Shown: positions 7,872-15,519 of the stretch, piece after piece
How the letters are laid out: every line of letters starts with the position of its first letter
How positions within the stretch are numbered: position 1 is the first letter of the stretch
Assembly: GCA_031550095.1 (NCBI GenBank)
Contig: JAVBOX010000094.1
Coordinates: 1 to 19,101, forward strand
Source: Avichristensenella sp031550095
GTDB taxonomy: Bacteria; Bacillota; Clostridia; Christensenellales; Aristaeellaceae
Direction of reading: 5' to 3'
DNA length: 19,101 bases
The notes under the pieces: generated by a model
Told to the model about the DNA's origin: nothing
What the model saw: the letters and a program-made list of their open reading frames with translations, nothing else
Database searches by the model: none
Made by a program: the position numbers and the translations under genes

Positions 7872-7896
7872 GGGGCTGTTGCGCTGCAACAGCCCC
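7872..7896 (+). other. Intercistronic stem-loop between binding protein B and its permease
   Basis: A perfect 10-base inverted repeat (GGGGCTGTTG and CAACAGCCCC) encloses CGCTG, 39 bases after the binding-protein stop. The following bases are TCTCTGCC, not a T-run, and a ribosome site (AAGGAGG) comes soon after. It is therefore more likely an mRNA-stabilising or weakly attenuating element than a full terminator. Confidence 0.75.
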
Positions 7897-7922
7897 TCTC
7901 TGCCAAAAAAGGAGGGAAAACC

Positions 7923-8831
7923 GTGAAGCGAAAGAAATGGATCCTCCTTGTTTTCCTTGGCCCCGCCATGCTGGCGTATGCCGTCGTGTTTTTGTATCCC
8001 GTGGTTCGCACGGGCTTTATCAGCTTTTTCTCCATGCAGAACATCACGGATCCCGTGGAAAAATGGACCTATGTGGGCCTGGATAATGTTCGGTTTTTGA
8101 TGGAGAGCGCTACATTCCGCCGCTCGCTGTTGAATATGATTGGCATTTGGCTCATCTGCGCCGCGGGTATGTTCATCTTTGCCACCATTTTCTCCGTGGC
8201 GCTTACCTCCGGAATGCGGTGGAAATCCTTTTGGCGGTCCGCCATCTACATGCCCAATGTCATCTCTGTCGTCGCCCTTGGAACCATGTGGGTACACTAT
8301 GTGTACAACGCGAAATACGGACTGTTTACTAACCTTTTTTCGGCCTTGGGTTTGGCTGGACTGGCCGCCTTCAAGTGGACGGCCCCAGGAAATCTCTATT
8401 ACGGCATGCTGATAGCTATTATCATGACGTCAACGGGGTATTACCTGCTGATCTTCATGTCCGGCATCGAGCGGATCCCCAGGGACTATTATGAGGTGGC
8501 CACCATTGAGGGCGCGGGAATCTGGTCCCAATTCCGAAAGATCACCTTTCCGCTGCTGCGGGATGTATATCGCACATCCTTGGTGCTGTGGACCATTAGC
8601 TGCGCCAATTTTTTCACATGGCCCCAGATGTTTTCCCCATCCATGTCGGATCCGGCGGTCGTTACGCCCATGGTATACGCTTATCACATTATTTTCAATA
8701 CGGACTTTAGCAACATGACAAGAAACGTGGGCGCCGGGGCAATGGCTGCCGTGATCCTGACGCTGTATGTCGTGCTGGCCTTTGGTGGAATCAGCTTGTT
8801 TTTGAGAGAAAACCGGTCTGTCGAGTTGTAA
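7923..8831 (+). CDS. ABC sugar importer B, permease 1 (MalF/UgpA type)
   Basis: This is a channel subunit of importer B in the inner membrane. Translation starts at GTG 7923, with AAAGGAGG eight bases earlier. The 302-residue protein opens with a short basic tail and a first helix ending LYPVVRTGFISFF, as in UgpA-like permeases, and has about six membrane segments. The ATPase-docking loop is slightly off consensus: YYEVATIEGAGIWSQF from about residue 189, with Val where the middle Ala of EAA is usual; the key Gly (197) and the following KITFPLL are present. The second permease starts 13 bases after its stop, at the same kind of strong ribosome site. The binding protein lies 90 bases upstream behind a stem-loop. 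Confidence 0.93.
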   Translation: MKRKKWILLVFLGPAMLAYAVVFLYPVVRTGFISFFSMQNITDPVEKWTYVGLDNVRFLMESATFRRSLLNMIGIWLICAAGMFIFATIFSVALTSGMRWKSFWRSAIYMPNVISVVALGTMWVHYVYNAKYGLFTNLFSALGLAGLAAFKWTAPGNLYYGMLIAIIMTSTGYYLLIFMSGIERIPRDYYEVATIEGAGIWSQFRKITFPLLRDVYRTSLVLWTISCANFFTWPQMFSPSMSDPAVVTPMVYAYHIIFNTDFSNMTRNVGAGAMAAVILTLYVVLAFGGISLFLRENRSVEL

Positions 8832-8844
8832 GGAGGTGTCTGAA

Positions 8845-9702
8845 ATGCGTCGCAAACGGCCTATGCGCCTATCTACACGGCTTCAATGGCGTCTGACGCC
8901 AGCTTATCTTCTCGCGACTCTCTGGCTGGCACTCATGGCGGCCATGCTGCTGTGGATCATCCTTGCCTCCTTCTCCAACACTCGGGCCATCTTCGCCGGG
9001 GAGATCATGACGGCAGGGTTTCAGCTGAAGAACTACCATACGGCGTTGGTGAAGTTCAACGTCGGCACGTATTTTCTGAACTCCGTGGCATATACGTCCA
9101 TCACCTGTGTTGGAACTATTCTCCTGTCGGCGCCAGCTGCCTACGCCCTTTCCCGCTTCCGTTTCCGGGGGAATCGTGGGACGCAGACGCTAATCGTGAT
9201 TGCCCAGGGAATTCCGGGAATCATGATCATCCTTCCCCTGTTTGGTTTGGCCGCGTCCATGAATCTGACCAACATGCGCTCGGTTCTTGTGCTCCTATAT
9301 ATCTGTATGGCGATGCCCTTCACCACGTTCTTCCTCATGGTGTTCTTTGGGAAGCTTTCCCTAAGCTTTGAGGAAGCCGCCGCCATTGACGGCTGCGGCC
9401 CGGTGAAGACATTTTGGCGGGTTATGCTTCCCCTGGCTCAGCCGGGAATCATCACCGTGACCATTTTCAACTTCATCGGCTATTGGAATGAGTACTTCAT
9501 GGCGCTTGTGTTTACCACAAAAAATGAATACCGGCCCGTGTCTGTGGGCCTTTACAGCATGATCACTTCCATGCGTTATATCGGCGATTGGGGGGCCATG
9601 TTCGCGGCCGTGGTGGTGGTGTTCATGCCCACGTTTTTGCTATACTTGTTTCTGTCGGAAAAAATCATCAGCGGCGTCACCGGCGGCGCCATCAAAGGAT
9701 AG
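8845..9702 (+). CDS. ABC sugar importer B, permease 2 (MalG/UgpE type)
   Basis: This is the second channel subunit of importer B. The ATG at 8845 is preferred because AAGGAGG (8830-8836) ends eight bases before it; the in-frame GTG at 8836 overlaps that ribosome site and is not a plausible start. The 285-residue product has six membrane segments and a consensus EAA loop (EEAAAIDGCGPVKTF from about residue 176, then MLPL). It ends in SGVTGGAIKG, the tail typical of MalG-like subunits. The next gene starts 14 bases after its stop. Importer B thus has both permeases but no ATPase gene. Confidence 0.93.
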   Translation: MRRKRPMRLSTRLQWRLTPAYLLATLWLALMAAMLLWIILASFSNTRAIFAGEIMTAGFQLKNYHTALVKFNVGTYFLNSVAYTSITCVGTILLSAPAAYALSRFRFRGNRGTQTLIVIAQGIPGIMIILPLFGLAASMNLTNMRSVLVLLYICMAMPFTTFFLMVFFGKLSLSFEEAAAIDGCGPVKTFWRVMLPLAQPGIITVTIFNFIGYWNEYFMALVFTTKNEYRPVSVGLYSMITSMRYIGDWGAMFAAVVVVFMPTFLLYLFLSEKIISGVTGGAIKG

Positions 9703-9716
9703 GAGAAGCGAATGAG

Positions 9717-10616
9717 ATGAAGTACTCCCTGCATACCTGCTCCCTGAGGAGCTATTCTCCCAAGGAAGCCATCCAGCGGGCCGCTGGCATGGGATATGAC
9801 GGTTATGAGCTGGACATCAGCCCCAGGCTCAACAGCCGGGCTGCTTGGCGCACAGCCCTGGAACAGCTTAAGGTGGAGATGAAAACGCTCCATGAGACGG
9901 CGCATGCGGTGGGCATCGCCATGCATTCCTTGTGCCTGGGAGTGCTTTGGTGTGTGAACCTGGCCGCAGGGCTCAAAGAGGAGCGAATCTTCGCCCAGGA
10001 GATCATCCGGGATTGCGCGGAGCTTTGCGGGTCCGTCGGCGGAGACACGCTGCTGATTCCCGTGGGAACCCCCTTTGAGTATGATCCCCGCCCTGCCCGG
10101 GAAAACCTTGTGCTGGCCCTGCGGGAGCTCTCTGGCTTATGCGGGGATTTAGGCGTCGTGCTTGCCGTGGAGAACATTTCACAGCGACTCATCAGGGATG
10201 CCAATGATCTGGTCCAGGTGATTGATGAAGCCAATAGTCCGGCGGTTCAGGCGTATTTCGATACCGGCAACAGCAAGCTCGTCGGCATAGATCCGGCGCC
10301 GGAGATCAGGAAGCTGGGCAGGCGGATTTGGCAAATGCACATCAAGGATATGCGGCGCTTTACAGACAAGTCGCCCATGCCTCCCGCGGGCGGCTATGGA
10401 CAAAATGTGCTGACTCGGGGGGACAGCCGCATTTGGGATATGGGAGAAACCTGCGACCTGGGCGATGGGGAAATTGACTGGTGCGCCGTGGCGGAGGCCA
10501 TCCAAGCCATTGGATTTGACCGGTATATGGTCAATGAGGTGGTGGGCAGGGAAAATGAGCCGGACGCGGCGGCGGTCAACAACCTGCGCCTGATGAAAGG
10601 ACTTGTGAAAGCATGA
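9717..10616 (+). CDS. Sugar isomerase/epimerase of the xylose-isomerase-like TIM-barrel superfamily
   Basis: The product probably isomerises or epimerises a sugar or sugar phosphate with a divalent metal in the cytoplasm. ATG at 9717 is the start, with AGGAG upstream; an open frame running back to 9588 only overlaps the permease in another frame. The 299-residue protein has the four usual metal ligands: E152 in AVENIS, D182 in YFDTGN, H208 in MHIKD and E274 in VNEV. GDGEIDW (249-255) is a common marker of this group. Between H208 and that marker lies an unusually long loop of about 40 residues rich in Gly and Pro. Its stop overlaps the next start by four bases (ATGA), implying translational coupling to the oxidoreductase. 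Specificity could be ketose 3-epimerase, FrlC-like, or part of a 3-keto-sugar route. Confidence 0.88.
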   Translation: MKYSLHTCSLRSYSPKEAIQRAAGMGYDGYELDISPRLNSRAAWRTALEQLKVEMKTLHETAHAVGIAMHSLCLGVLWCVNLAAGLKEERIFAQEIIRDCAELCGSVGGDTLLIPVGTPFEYDPRPARENLVLALRELSGLCGDLGVVLAVENISQRLIRDANDLVQVIDEANSPAVQAYFDTGNSKLVGIDPAPEIRKLGRRIWQMHIKDMRRFTDKSPMPPAGGYGQNVLTRGDSRIWDMGETCDLGDGEIDWCAVAEAIQAIGFDRYMVNEVVGRENEPDAAAVNNLRLMKGLVKA

Positions 10617-11629
10617 TCCGAATCGCTTTCCTCGGGTGCGGGGACATTGCGCGGGGCCGCCATGCGCCTGAGGCCTATGGGAATTCAGAAGTGACCATCG
10701 CAGGGTTTTACGATCTGCTGCCGGAAAGGGCAGGGGCATTGGCCGCTCAATATGGTGGCAGGGTATACGCGAGCGCGGAAGAAGTCTGTGGAGACCCTCG
10801 GGTGGACGCGGTAGTGGTGTCAGTGATCAACCGGGATCATGGATCGCTGAGCATTTTGGCCCTTGAAAATGGGAAGCATGTGCTCTGCGAGAAACCAATG
10901 GCCGTGACCATGGAGGAAGCGCTTGCCATGCGGAACGCCGCGGAAAAAGCTCGGCGAGTCCTCATGATCGGGCATAACCTCCGGCTGGAACCCGCTTTTC
11001 AAGAGGCGAAAGCCCTGCTGGAGGGCGGCACGCTGGGCAGGGTGCTCTCCTTTGAAATGACCATCGGCAACAATGGCCCAGAGCCCAGAAACTGTACGCC
11101 GGAACAGCTTGACAGCCTGTGGTTTTTTCGCAAGGACAAGGCGGGCATGGGGGTAATCGGGGATATCGCCATCCATGGGGCGGAAACCCTGAACTGGCTG
11201 CTGGAGGGCACCATACGCGACGCGACGTGCCTCTTTGGCAATTTGGGCAAGCGCTTCAGCGACGGAGCGCCCATCGAGGTTGAGGATACGGCCATCTATC
11301 TGCTGCGCACGAAAGACGGCGCCTTGGGAACCCTCAACGCCAGCTGGTGCTATGTGGATGGATGGACGGCGGTAACCACGCTCCACTGTGAAAAAGGATG
11401 CCTGAAGGTATACGGGGAACCGGGCACAGGTGTATCCGTGGCAGATGCGGAGGGAAGGACCATTTTGAAACATAAAGCCCTTCCCAAGAGCCAATGGCCC
11501 CATGGGTCGGGCATCATGCATATGTTCGTGGAGGCAATTCTCAAAGGGGAGCCACCGGCGCTCTCCGCGGACGCGGGTATCGCCGCTCTTCGCATCGCAT
11601 TAGGGCAAATGCATCAAGGGATGGATTGA
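10613..11629 (+). CDS. Gfo/Idh/MocA-family NAD(P)-dependent oxidoreductase
   Basis: The product oxidises or reduces a sugar, inositol or sugar-derivative hydroxyl group using NAD(P). The 338-residue length is typical. The Rossmann fold opens with MIRIAFLGCGDIA (GxGxxA-like at 8-13), and the family EKP motif lies at 93-95 (CEKPMAV) with the catalytic lysine K94. D184 and H188 in GDIAIHGAETLNWLL match the DxxxH pair near the active site. The ATG is coupled to the preceding TIM-barrel gene by a four-base overlap. Such enzyme pairs are common in routes that pass through a keto intermediate. This is the last gene of the operon, and its final 16 bases overlap the end of the opposing GH172 gene. Substrate not predictable. 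Confidence 0.92.
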   Translation: MIRIAFLGCGDIARGRHAPEAYGNSEVTIAGFYDLLPERAGALAAQYGGRVYASAEEVCGDPRVDAVVVSVINRDHGSLSILALENGKHVLCEKPMAVTMEEALAMRNAAEKARRVLMIGHNLRLEPAFQEAKALLEGGTLGRVLSFEMTIGNNGPEPRNCTPEQLDSLWFFRKDKAGMGVIGDIAIHGAETLNWLLEGTIRDATCLFGNLGKRFSDGAPIEVEDTAIYLLRTKDGALGTLNASWCYVDGWTAVTTLHCEKGCLKVYGEPGTGVSVADAEGRTILKHKALPKSQWPHGSGIMHMFVEAILKGEPPALSADAGIAALRIALGQMHQGMD

Positions 11630-12630
11630 AAGTCATAATCCCGGGGATGGAAGGGTTCGGTGAGTGCGCTTGCCTTCGGGAGAGTATAGCACGCCGGTCT
11701 CGCTTCGTCCAGGTAGTAGTAGGCGGTGGAGGAGTAGGCAAAGGGCTGTAGCCGTTCCTTCTTCCAGGGATTGACAAACGCCATGGAAAATCGCTTTTCG
11801 AACCCGATTCGGTCGGCATCGTGGAAACGGTACATGGAGACCATGGCTCTTAGCGGGTCCTTTAGGGGCACGCCGTGGGTTTCACAGCAGAATTCCCCGT
11901 TTCGAAAGTACCAGCCGCCGTTGAAATAATCCTCAAGGCCGGTTCCGGTGATGGAGGGCTCCACATCGTCATCCACAGAGATGAATTCCGGCGCTTCCAA
12001 GAAGGAGAGGGTGTTGGCGGCCTTTCCCTGGATGGACAGAGCGCAGCCCGCGAAATGCCCTCGGCCATGGATATCCGCGACGCGTATGGGATCGCCGCCT
12101 TGTAGATCGCCGCAGGCAAAGGCGCAGTGAAGCCGCCCGGCATCGGCTGGCAGGGATGAAAGCTCCCGATAGTTTATGTTGATGAAAATTTCTGCCTGCT
12201 GGGTGGCATGGAGATTTTCGATCTCAAGGCGAAAGCCGGTCGCAAAGGGCATGGGGAAGTAGCAATAGAAGCCCCCACTGCTCATGCCCATGTATTTCGA
12301 GGTGAAATGCCGGTATTCCATGTGGCCCATGCCGAAAAAATCCCCCGCTGGGGCCAGGATGGACGGTTCGATTGCGCCGTCAAAATAAACCTTCAGGATC
12401 GTCAGCCGAAGGATGGACGGATCTACTGTGGCTTCCGGGTCCCAGTACCGGTAAAACCAGCCGGGCAACGTCAGCCAAAACCGGGTGACCATGCCGCGCC
12501 CCTTGTAATCCACCAGAGTCAGGGACTGGCCGGGTTGGATGAAGCGCGTCTTGTCACCCGTTTTAGGGTCAAAGGTGGTCCATTGGCCTGTGTGGCCGGG
12601 TGAGATGGCGTAAATGGCCTGATCGTTCAT
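11614..12630 (-). CDS. GH172 (DUF2961) glycoside hydrolase
   Basis: The product is an intracellular glycosidase of a young family. Known GH172 enzymes act on D-fructofuranosyl linkages (difructose dianhydride I) or D-arabinofuranosyl linkages (D-arabinan). Family marks in the 338 residues are GMVTRFWLTLPG near 46-57, VYFDGAIEPSI at 81-91, APAGDFFGMGH at 93-103, GTGLEDYFNGGW at 229-240 and MVSMYRFHDAD at 263-273. E212 and E233 are 21 residues apart, the same spacing I recall for the catalytic pair of the Bifidobacterium dentium enzyme (E270/E291). There is no signal peptide, so the substrate must enter first. It follows the amidohydrolase by six bases, with AAGG in that gene's tail as ribosome site. 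The family is confident; the linkage is inference. Confidence 0.87.
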   Translation of the reverse strand: MNDQAIYAISPGHTGQWTTFDPKTGDKTRFIQPGQSLTLVDYKGRGMVTRFWLTLPGWFYRYWDPEATVDPSILRLTILKVYFDGAIEPSILAPAGDFFGMGHMEYRHFTSKYMGMSSGGFYCYFPMPFATGFRLEIENLHATQQAEIFININYRELSSLPADAGRLHCAFACGDLQGGDPIRVADIHGRGHFAGCALSIQGKAANTLSFLEAPEFISVDDDVEPSITGTGLEDYFNGGWYFRNGEFCCETHGVPLKDPLRAMVSMYRFHDADRIGFEKRFSMAFVNPWKKERLQPFAYSSTAYYYLDEARPACYTLPKASALTEPFHPRDYDFQSIP

Positions 12631-12636
12631 ATGCCT

Positions 12637-13671
12637 TCACTCCATGTCGCCTACGATGGATTTAAGGCGTGGGATTACCCGCAAGGCGTTCTGATAATAC
12701 AACTTTTTCAGCACCTCGTCGGGCAGATAGACGCCATAGATATTCCAGCGGCCTTGGTTGTGCTCATCAAAGGAATTGTACGGGAAGTATTCATCCTTGG
12801 TTTCGAAGAAGCGATAGTTGCCGCTGACATTGGTTTCGTTGGGAACCAGATCCGTGCCGTAGAGAATCCGGTCTTGGTATTTGATGATGAAATCCCGGGC
12901 CGTATAGGGCTGGCGGCCCAGCTCGGAAATGCGCTCGGCCGTATCCACATACATGTTGGGATAGGCATCCAGCATTCTTGACACATTTTTCAGGTTTTCC
13001 GCGTGAGAGCCCACGTGGGCCACGATAAAGCGGGTGTCCGGATTGGTTCGCAGCATGTTTTCCTGGGCATCCAGCAGCTCTTGAAAGCGGGGGCAGGGCC
13101 GGTTGCCATAAGACCACTGGGGATGCTCCGCAAGCTCCTCATACCGCTCGTGAGTGTGGTCGATGACCTCATCGAAAAAGGAGGGCGGATCGGCTACGTG
13201 GATGGTGATGGGCAGATCCAGCTTGGCGGCCGTTTCCCAGATTACCCGAAGCCTATCGTCGTCGGGCTTGATATATTGGCCTTTGCTGTCCGTAATTTTT
13301 ACACCCAGGGACTTGGAAAACTTGACGCCTGTAGCGCCTTTTGCAACGCAGTCATGGAGGCGGGCCTTGACATGATCGGCAAAGTCCGCTTCTTCGATGC
13401 CCAGGATGTTGATCCGGCAAAAGATGGAGAAGCGGCCGGGATAACGGTTCACATAGAGGTCCAGTTGCTCGTCCATCCGTTCGGTCCAATATCCGTCCAG
13501 GTCGATGACAAGGCGGATGTTGAAGCGGTCCATATCGGCGAGCACCTTGGCGGAATCCTTTGTCCGGGTTAGATGGCTGTGGGTGTCGATGACGGGAAAT
13601 TTGCTCCGAAGAAGTGGGTTGTTGGGCACTTCCAACCGGGAGATGGGGCGGAATTGGCTGATCTCAATCAT
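12637..13671 (-). CDS. Amidohydrolase_2-family metal-dependent hydrolase
   Basis: The product is a cytoplasmic TIM-barrel hydrolase or decarboxylase. The metal-site pattern is visible: HSH at 31-33 (VIDTHSHL), H158 in ITIHVAD, H219 in IVAHVGS and D274 in LYGTDL. The tail LKKLYYQNALRVIP is usual for this family (344 residues here). Members include lactonases and decarboxylases, and in a sugar operon a sugar-lactone or ester hydrolase is the easiest guess, but no sequence mark decides it. GAGGAGG lies six bases before the ATG. It sits 17 bases after the permease stop and six bases before the GH172 gene, so it belongs to the importer C operon. About 60 residues between H158 and H219 are long for the family and may shape the pocket. 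Confidence 0.82.
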   Translation of the reverse strand: MIEISQFRPISRLEVPNNPLLRSKFPVIDTHSHLTRTKDSAKVLADMDRFNIRLVIDLDGYWTERMDEQLDLYVNRYPGRFSIFCRINILGIEEADFADHVKARLHDCVAKGATGVKFSKSLGVKITDSKGQYIKPDDDRLRVIWETAAKLDLPITIHVADPPSFFDEVIDHTHERYEELAEHPQWSYGNRPCPRFQELLDAQENMLRTNPDTRFIVAHVGSHAENLKNVSRMLDAYPNMYVDTAERISELGRQPYTARDFIIKYQDRILYGTDLVPNETNVSGNYRFFETKDEYFPYNSFDEHNQGRWNIYGVYLPDEVLKKLYYQNALRVIPRLKSIVGDME

Positions 13672-13688
13672 AGCGATCCTCCTCGTGG

Positions 13689-14528
13689 TTATCCCTTGAC
13701 GGCGCCTGCCGTCATTCCGTCGATGATGTAGCGCTGGCCGAAGAGGTAGACGACCAGAATGGGCAGAGCCGTCATGACAAGGTCGGCGAAAACCAGATTC
13801 CAGCTGCTCTGATATTGTCCGAAGAAATTATACACCGTCAGCGGCATAGGCCATTTGGCGCTATCGGAGAGAAAATACAGGGGAATGACAAAGCTGTTCC
13901 ACACCCCCATGAACACCACAATGGCGCCTGTGGCGACGACGGGTGTCAAAAGGGGCAGGACGACTTGGAAGAATGTCCGGCAAAGGCCGCATCCATCCAT
14001 GATCGCGGCCTCATCCAGCTGCCGGGGAATGGTCTTGATGAACCCGGTCAGAAGAAGGACGGAAAAAGCCATGTTCAGGGAGCTGAAAATAAGGATGACG
14101 CCTATGTAGGTGTTGTTCAAGCGTAAAAGCTGCAACAGCTTAATGGTGGGAATGAGGGAAAGAGGCGCGATCAAGCCCAGCATAAAAATCCCGTACATCC
14201 GCTTGGAGAGCTTGGACGTGGCCCGCGCCATGAAAAACGAGGCCATAGAGGAGGTGAGCATGGTCAGCGCCACGGTGGATGCGGTGATGATGGCGCTGTT
14301 CATGAATGCCTGGCCTATTTTTCCCCTTTCAAAAACCACCCGGTAATTCTCCGGATGCCAGAGAGTGGGCAGGCGAAGGCTCAGTTCCGCCGCTTCTTTC
14401 GTATCTTTGAAGGAGCCGATAAACATGATGCCCAGCGGCGCGATGATGAACAGGGCCAAAAAGGCGAGCAGAACTTGGGCCAATAGCCCTGCCGCGCGTT
14501 TCTTGAGCGGGCGGGAACGCCTTTTCAT
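13689..14528 (-). CDS. ABC sugar importer C, permease 2 (MalG/UgpE type)
   Basis: This is a channel subunit of importer C. The start is the ATG at 14528, which shares one base with the stop of permease 1 (TGATG) and has GGAGGTGG seven bases upstream; an open frame back to 14630 merely overlaps permease 1 in another frame. The 279-residue protein begins with a very basic tail (MKRRSRPLKKR), has six membrane segments, a consensus docking loop (DEAAIMDGCGLCRTF from about residue 172, then VLPL) and the family tail DGMTAGAVKG. Translational coupling to permease 1 should keep the two subunits in equal amounts. No ATPase gene follows. Confidence 0.93.
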   Translation of the reverse strand: MKRRSRPLKKRAAGLLAQVLLAFLALFIIAPLGIMFIGSFKDTKEAAELSLRLPTLWHPENYRVVFERGKIGQAFMNSAIITASTVALTMLTSSMASFFMARATSKLSKRMYGIFMLGLIAPLSLIPTIKLLQLLRLNNTYIGVILIFSSLNMAFSVLLLTGFIKTIPRQLDEAAIMDGCGLCRTFFQVVLPLLTPVVATGAIVVFMGVWNSFVIPLYFLSDSAKWPMPLTVYNFFGQYQSSWNLVFADLVMTALPILVVYLFGQRYIIDGMTAGAVKG

Positions 14529-15412
14529 CAGTATTCCACCTCCCTCTTGCGGAAAAAGGTCAGAACCGTCAGGGAGAGCGCGTAGATGATCACAAAAAGC
14601 GTCAGGTTCAGGGCGGCGCCATATCCCCATCGGCCTTCCCCGAAAGCCCGGTAGACCATAGTGCTCACCACTTGGCTTGCGTACCCAGGTCCTCCATTGG
14701 TTAACACAAAGATCATATCGAATACCTTGAACCCGCCAATCAGGGACATGACAAGGTTGATGCTGAAAGAAGGGATGATAAGCGGAAAGGTGATATGGTG
14801 AAACTGCTGGCTATAGGAGGCTCCATCGATTCGAGCCGCCTCCTGAAACTCCGCCGGGATGCTTTGAAGGCCCGCAAGATAGATAGCCATATGAAACCCC
14901 GCATACATCCAAATCTCCACGAAGCTGACGGTATACATCACCACGTTTTTATTTGTCAGCCAGCTTTGCTTGAGAAAATCCAGGTGCAGGGATATTAAGA
15001 CGCTGTTGAGGAGCCCCTTTGGATGGAGCACGGCGGAGAAGATGAGCCCAACGATGATGGTGCTGAACACCGCCGGCGAAAAAAAGACGGCCCGCCAGAC
15101 GGACTTGCCCCTAAGGCTTCCGCTGAGCAAAAGGGCCAAGGCTAGGCCGAACAGGTTCTTGCCGATGGTGGTGACTGTTGCGAAGATCAGCGTGTTCTTC
15201 AGTGCCAGGATGGAGACCTTCTCGGTCAATATCTGCTTGAAGTTGTCCAGCCCGATGAATTTGATTTCCGGCACATACCGGTTCCAATCGGTGAAGGAAT
15301 AACCAAAGCCGGCGAAAGTGGGCAGGATGAAAAAGACGACGAACAGGAGCAGGGCCGGCGCGGCAAAGAGGGGGCTATAGAACCTTTCCATATATCCCCG
15401 CGTCGATTTCAT
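14528..15412 (-). CDS. ABC sugar importer C, permease 1 (MalF/UgpA type)
   Basis: This is a channel subunit of importer C. Two starts are close together: GTG at 15418 lies only two bases after AAAGGAGG, whereas ATG at 15412 lies eight bases after it, so the ATG is preferred (294 residues). The first helix ends in an LPTFAGFGYSFTDWNRY segment typical of MalF/UgpA-like subunits. About six membrane segments and a consensus loop (QEAARIDGASYSQQF from about residue 190, then TFPL) are present. It lies 150 bases from the binding-protein gene; that gap contains a stem-loop and a promoter-like extended -10 element, so this subunit may also be made from its own start site. Confidence 0.93.
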   Translation of the reverse strand: MKSTRGYMERFYSPLFAAPALLLFVVFFILPTFAGFGYSFTDWNRYVPEIKFIGLDNFKQILTEKVSILALKNTLIFATVTTIGKNLFGLALALLLSGSLRGKSVWRAVFFSPAVFSTIIVGLIFSAVLHPKGLLNSVLISLHLDFLKQSWLTNKNVVMYTVSFVEIWMYAGFHMAIYLAGLQSIPAEFQEAARIDGASYSQQFHHITFPLIIPSFSINLVMSLIGGFKVFDMIFVLTNGGPGYASQVVSTMVYRAFGEGRWGYGAALNLTLFVIIYALSLTVLTFFRKREVEY

Positions 15413-15443
15413 GGGCACTGCCTCCTTTGGCTGATTTGTGGTA

Positions 15444-15472
15444 ATTATAGCATATCGGCGCTTAATTGTTGG
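15444..15472 (-). promoter_or_regulatory. Possible internal promoter before the importer C permeases
   Basis: On the minus strand an extended -10 element, TGCTATAAT, occupies 15452-15444. The -35 region at 17-base spacing (CCAACA, 15472-15467) is weak, as often tolerated with extended -10 boxes. Transcription would start near 15437, giving a short leader that includes AAAGGAGG. This could make the permeases, amidohydrolase and GH172 independently of the binding protein. Confidence 0.5.
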
Positions 15473-15519
15473 AGTTTTTAATGGGAGAATGTTGGCGCCA
15501 TTGGCAAAAGCCGCCAGAC

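Noticed and set aside
7173..8297. Long open frame (about 374 codons) on the minus strand opposite binding protein B and its permease
   Set aside because: It lies opposite two well-supported genes, crosses their junction, is rich in His and Gly, and has no recognisable domain.
9588..9716. Frame extension before the TIM-barrel enzyme
   Set aside because: The extra residues are His/Arg/Gly-rich, lie inside the permease gene in another frame, and the conserved first strand starts at 9717.
14529..14630. Frame extension before importer C permease 2
   Set aside because: It overlaps permease 1 out of frame; the TGATG junction with GGAGGTGG gives a clear start at 14528.
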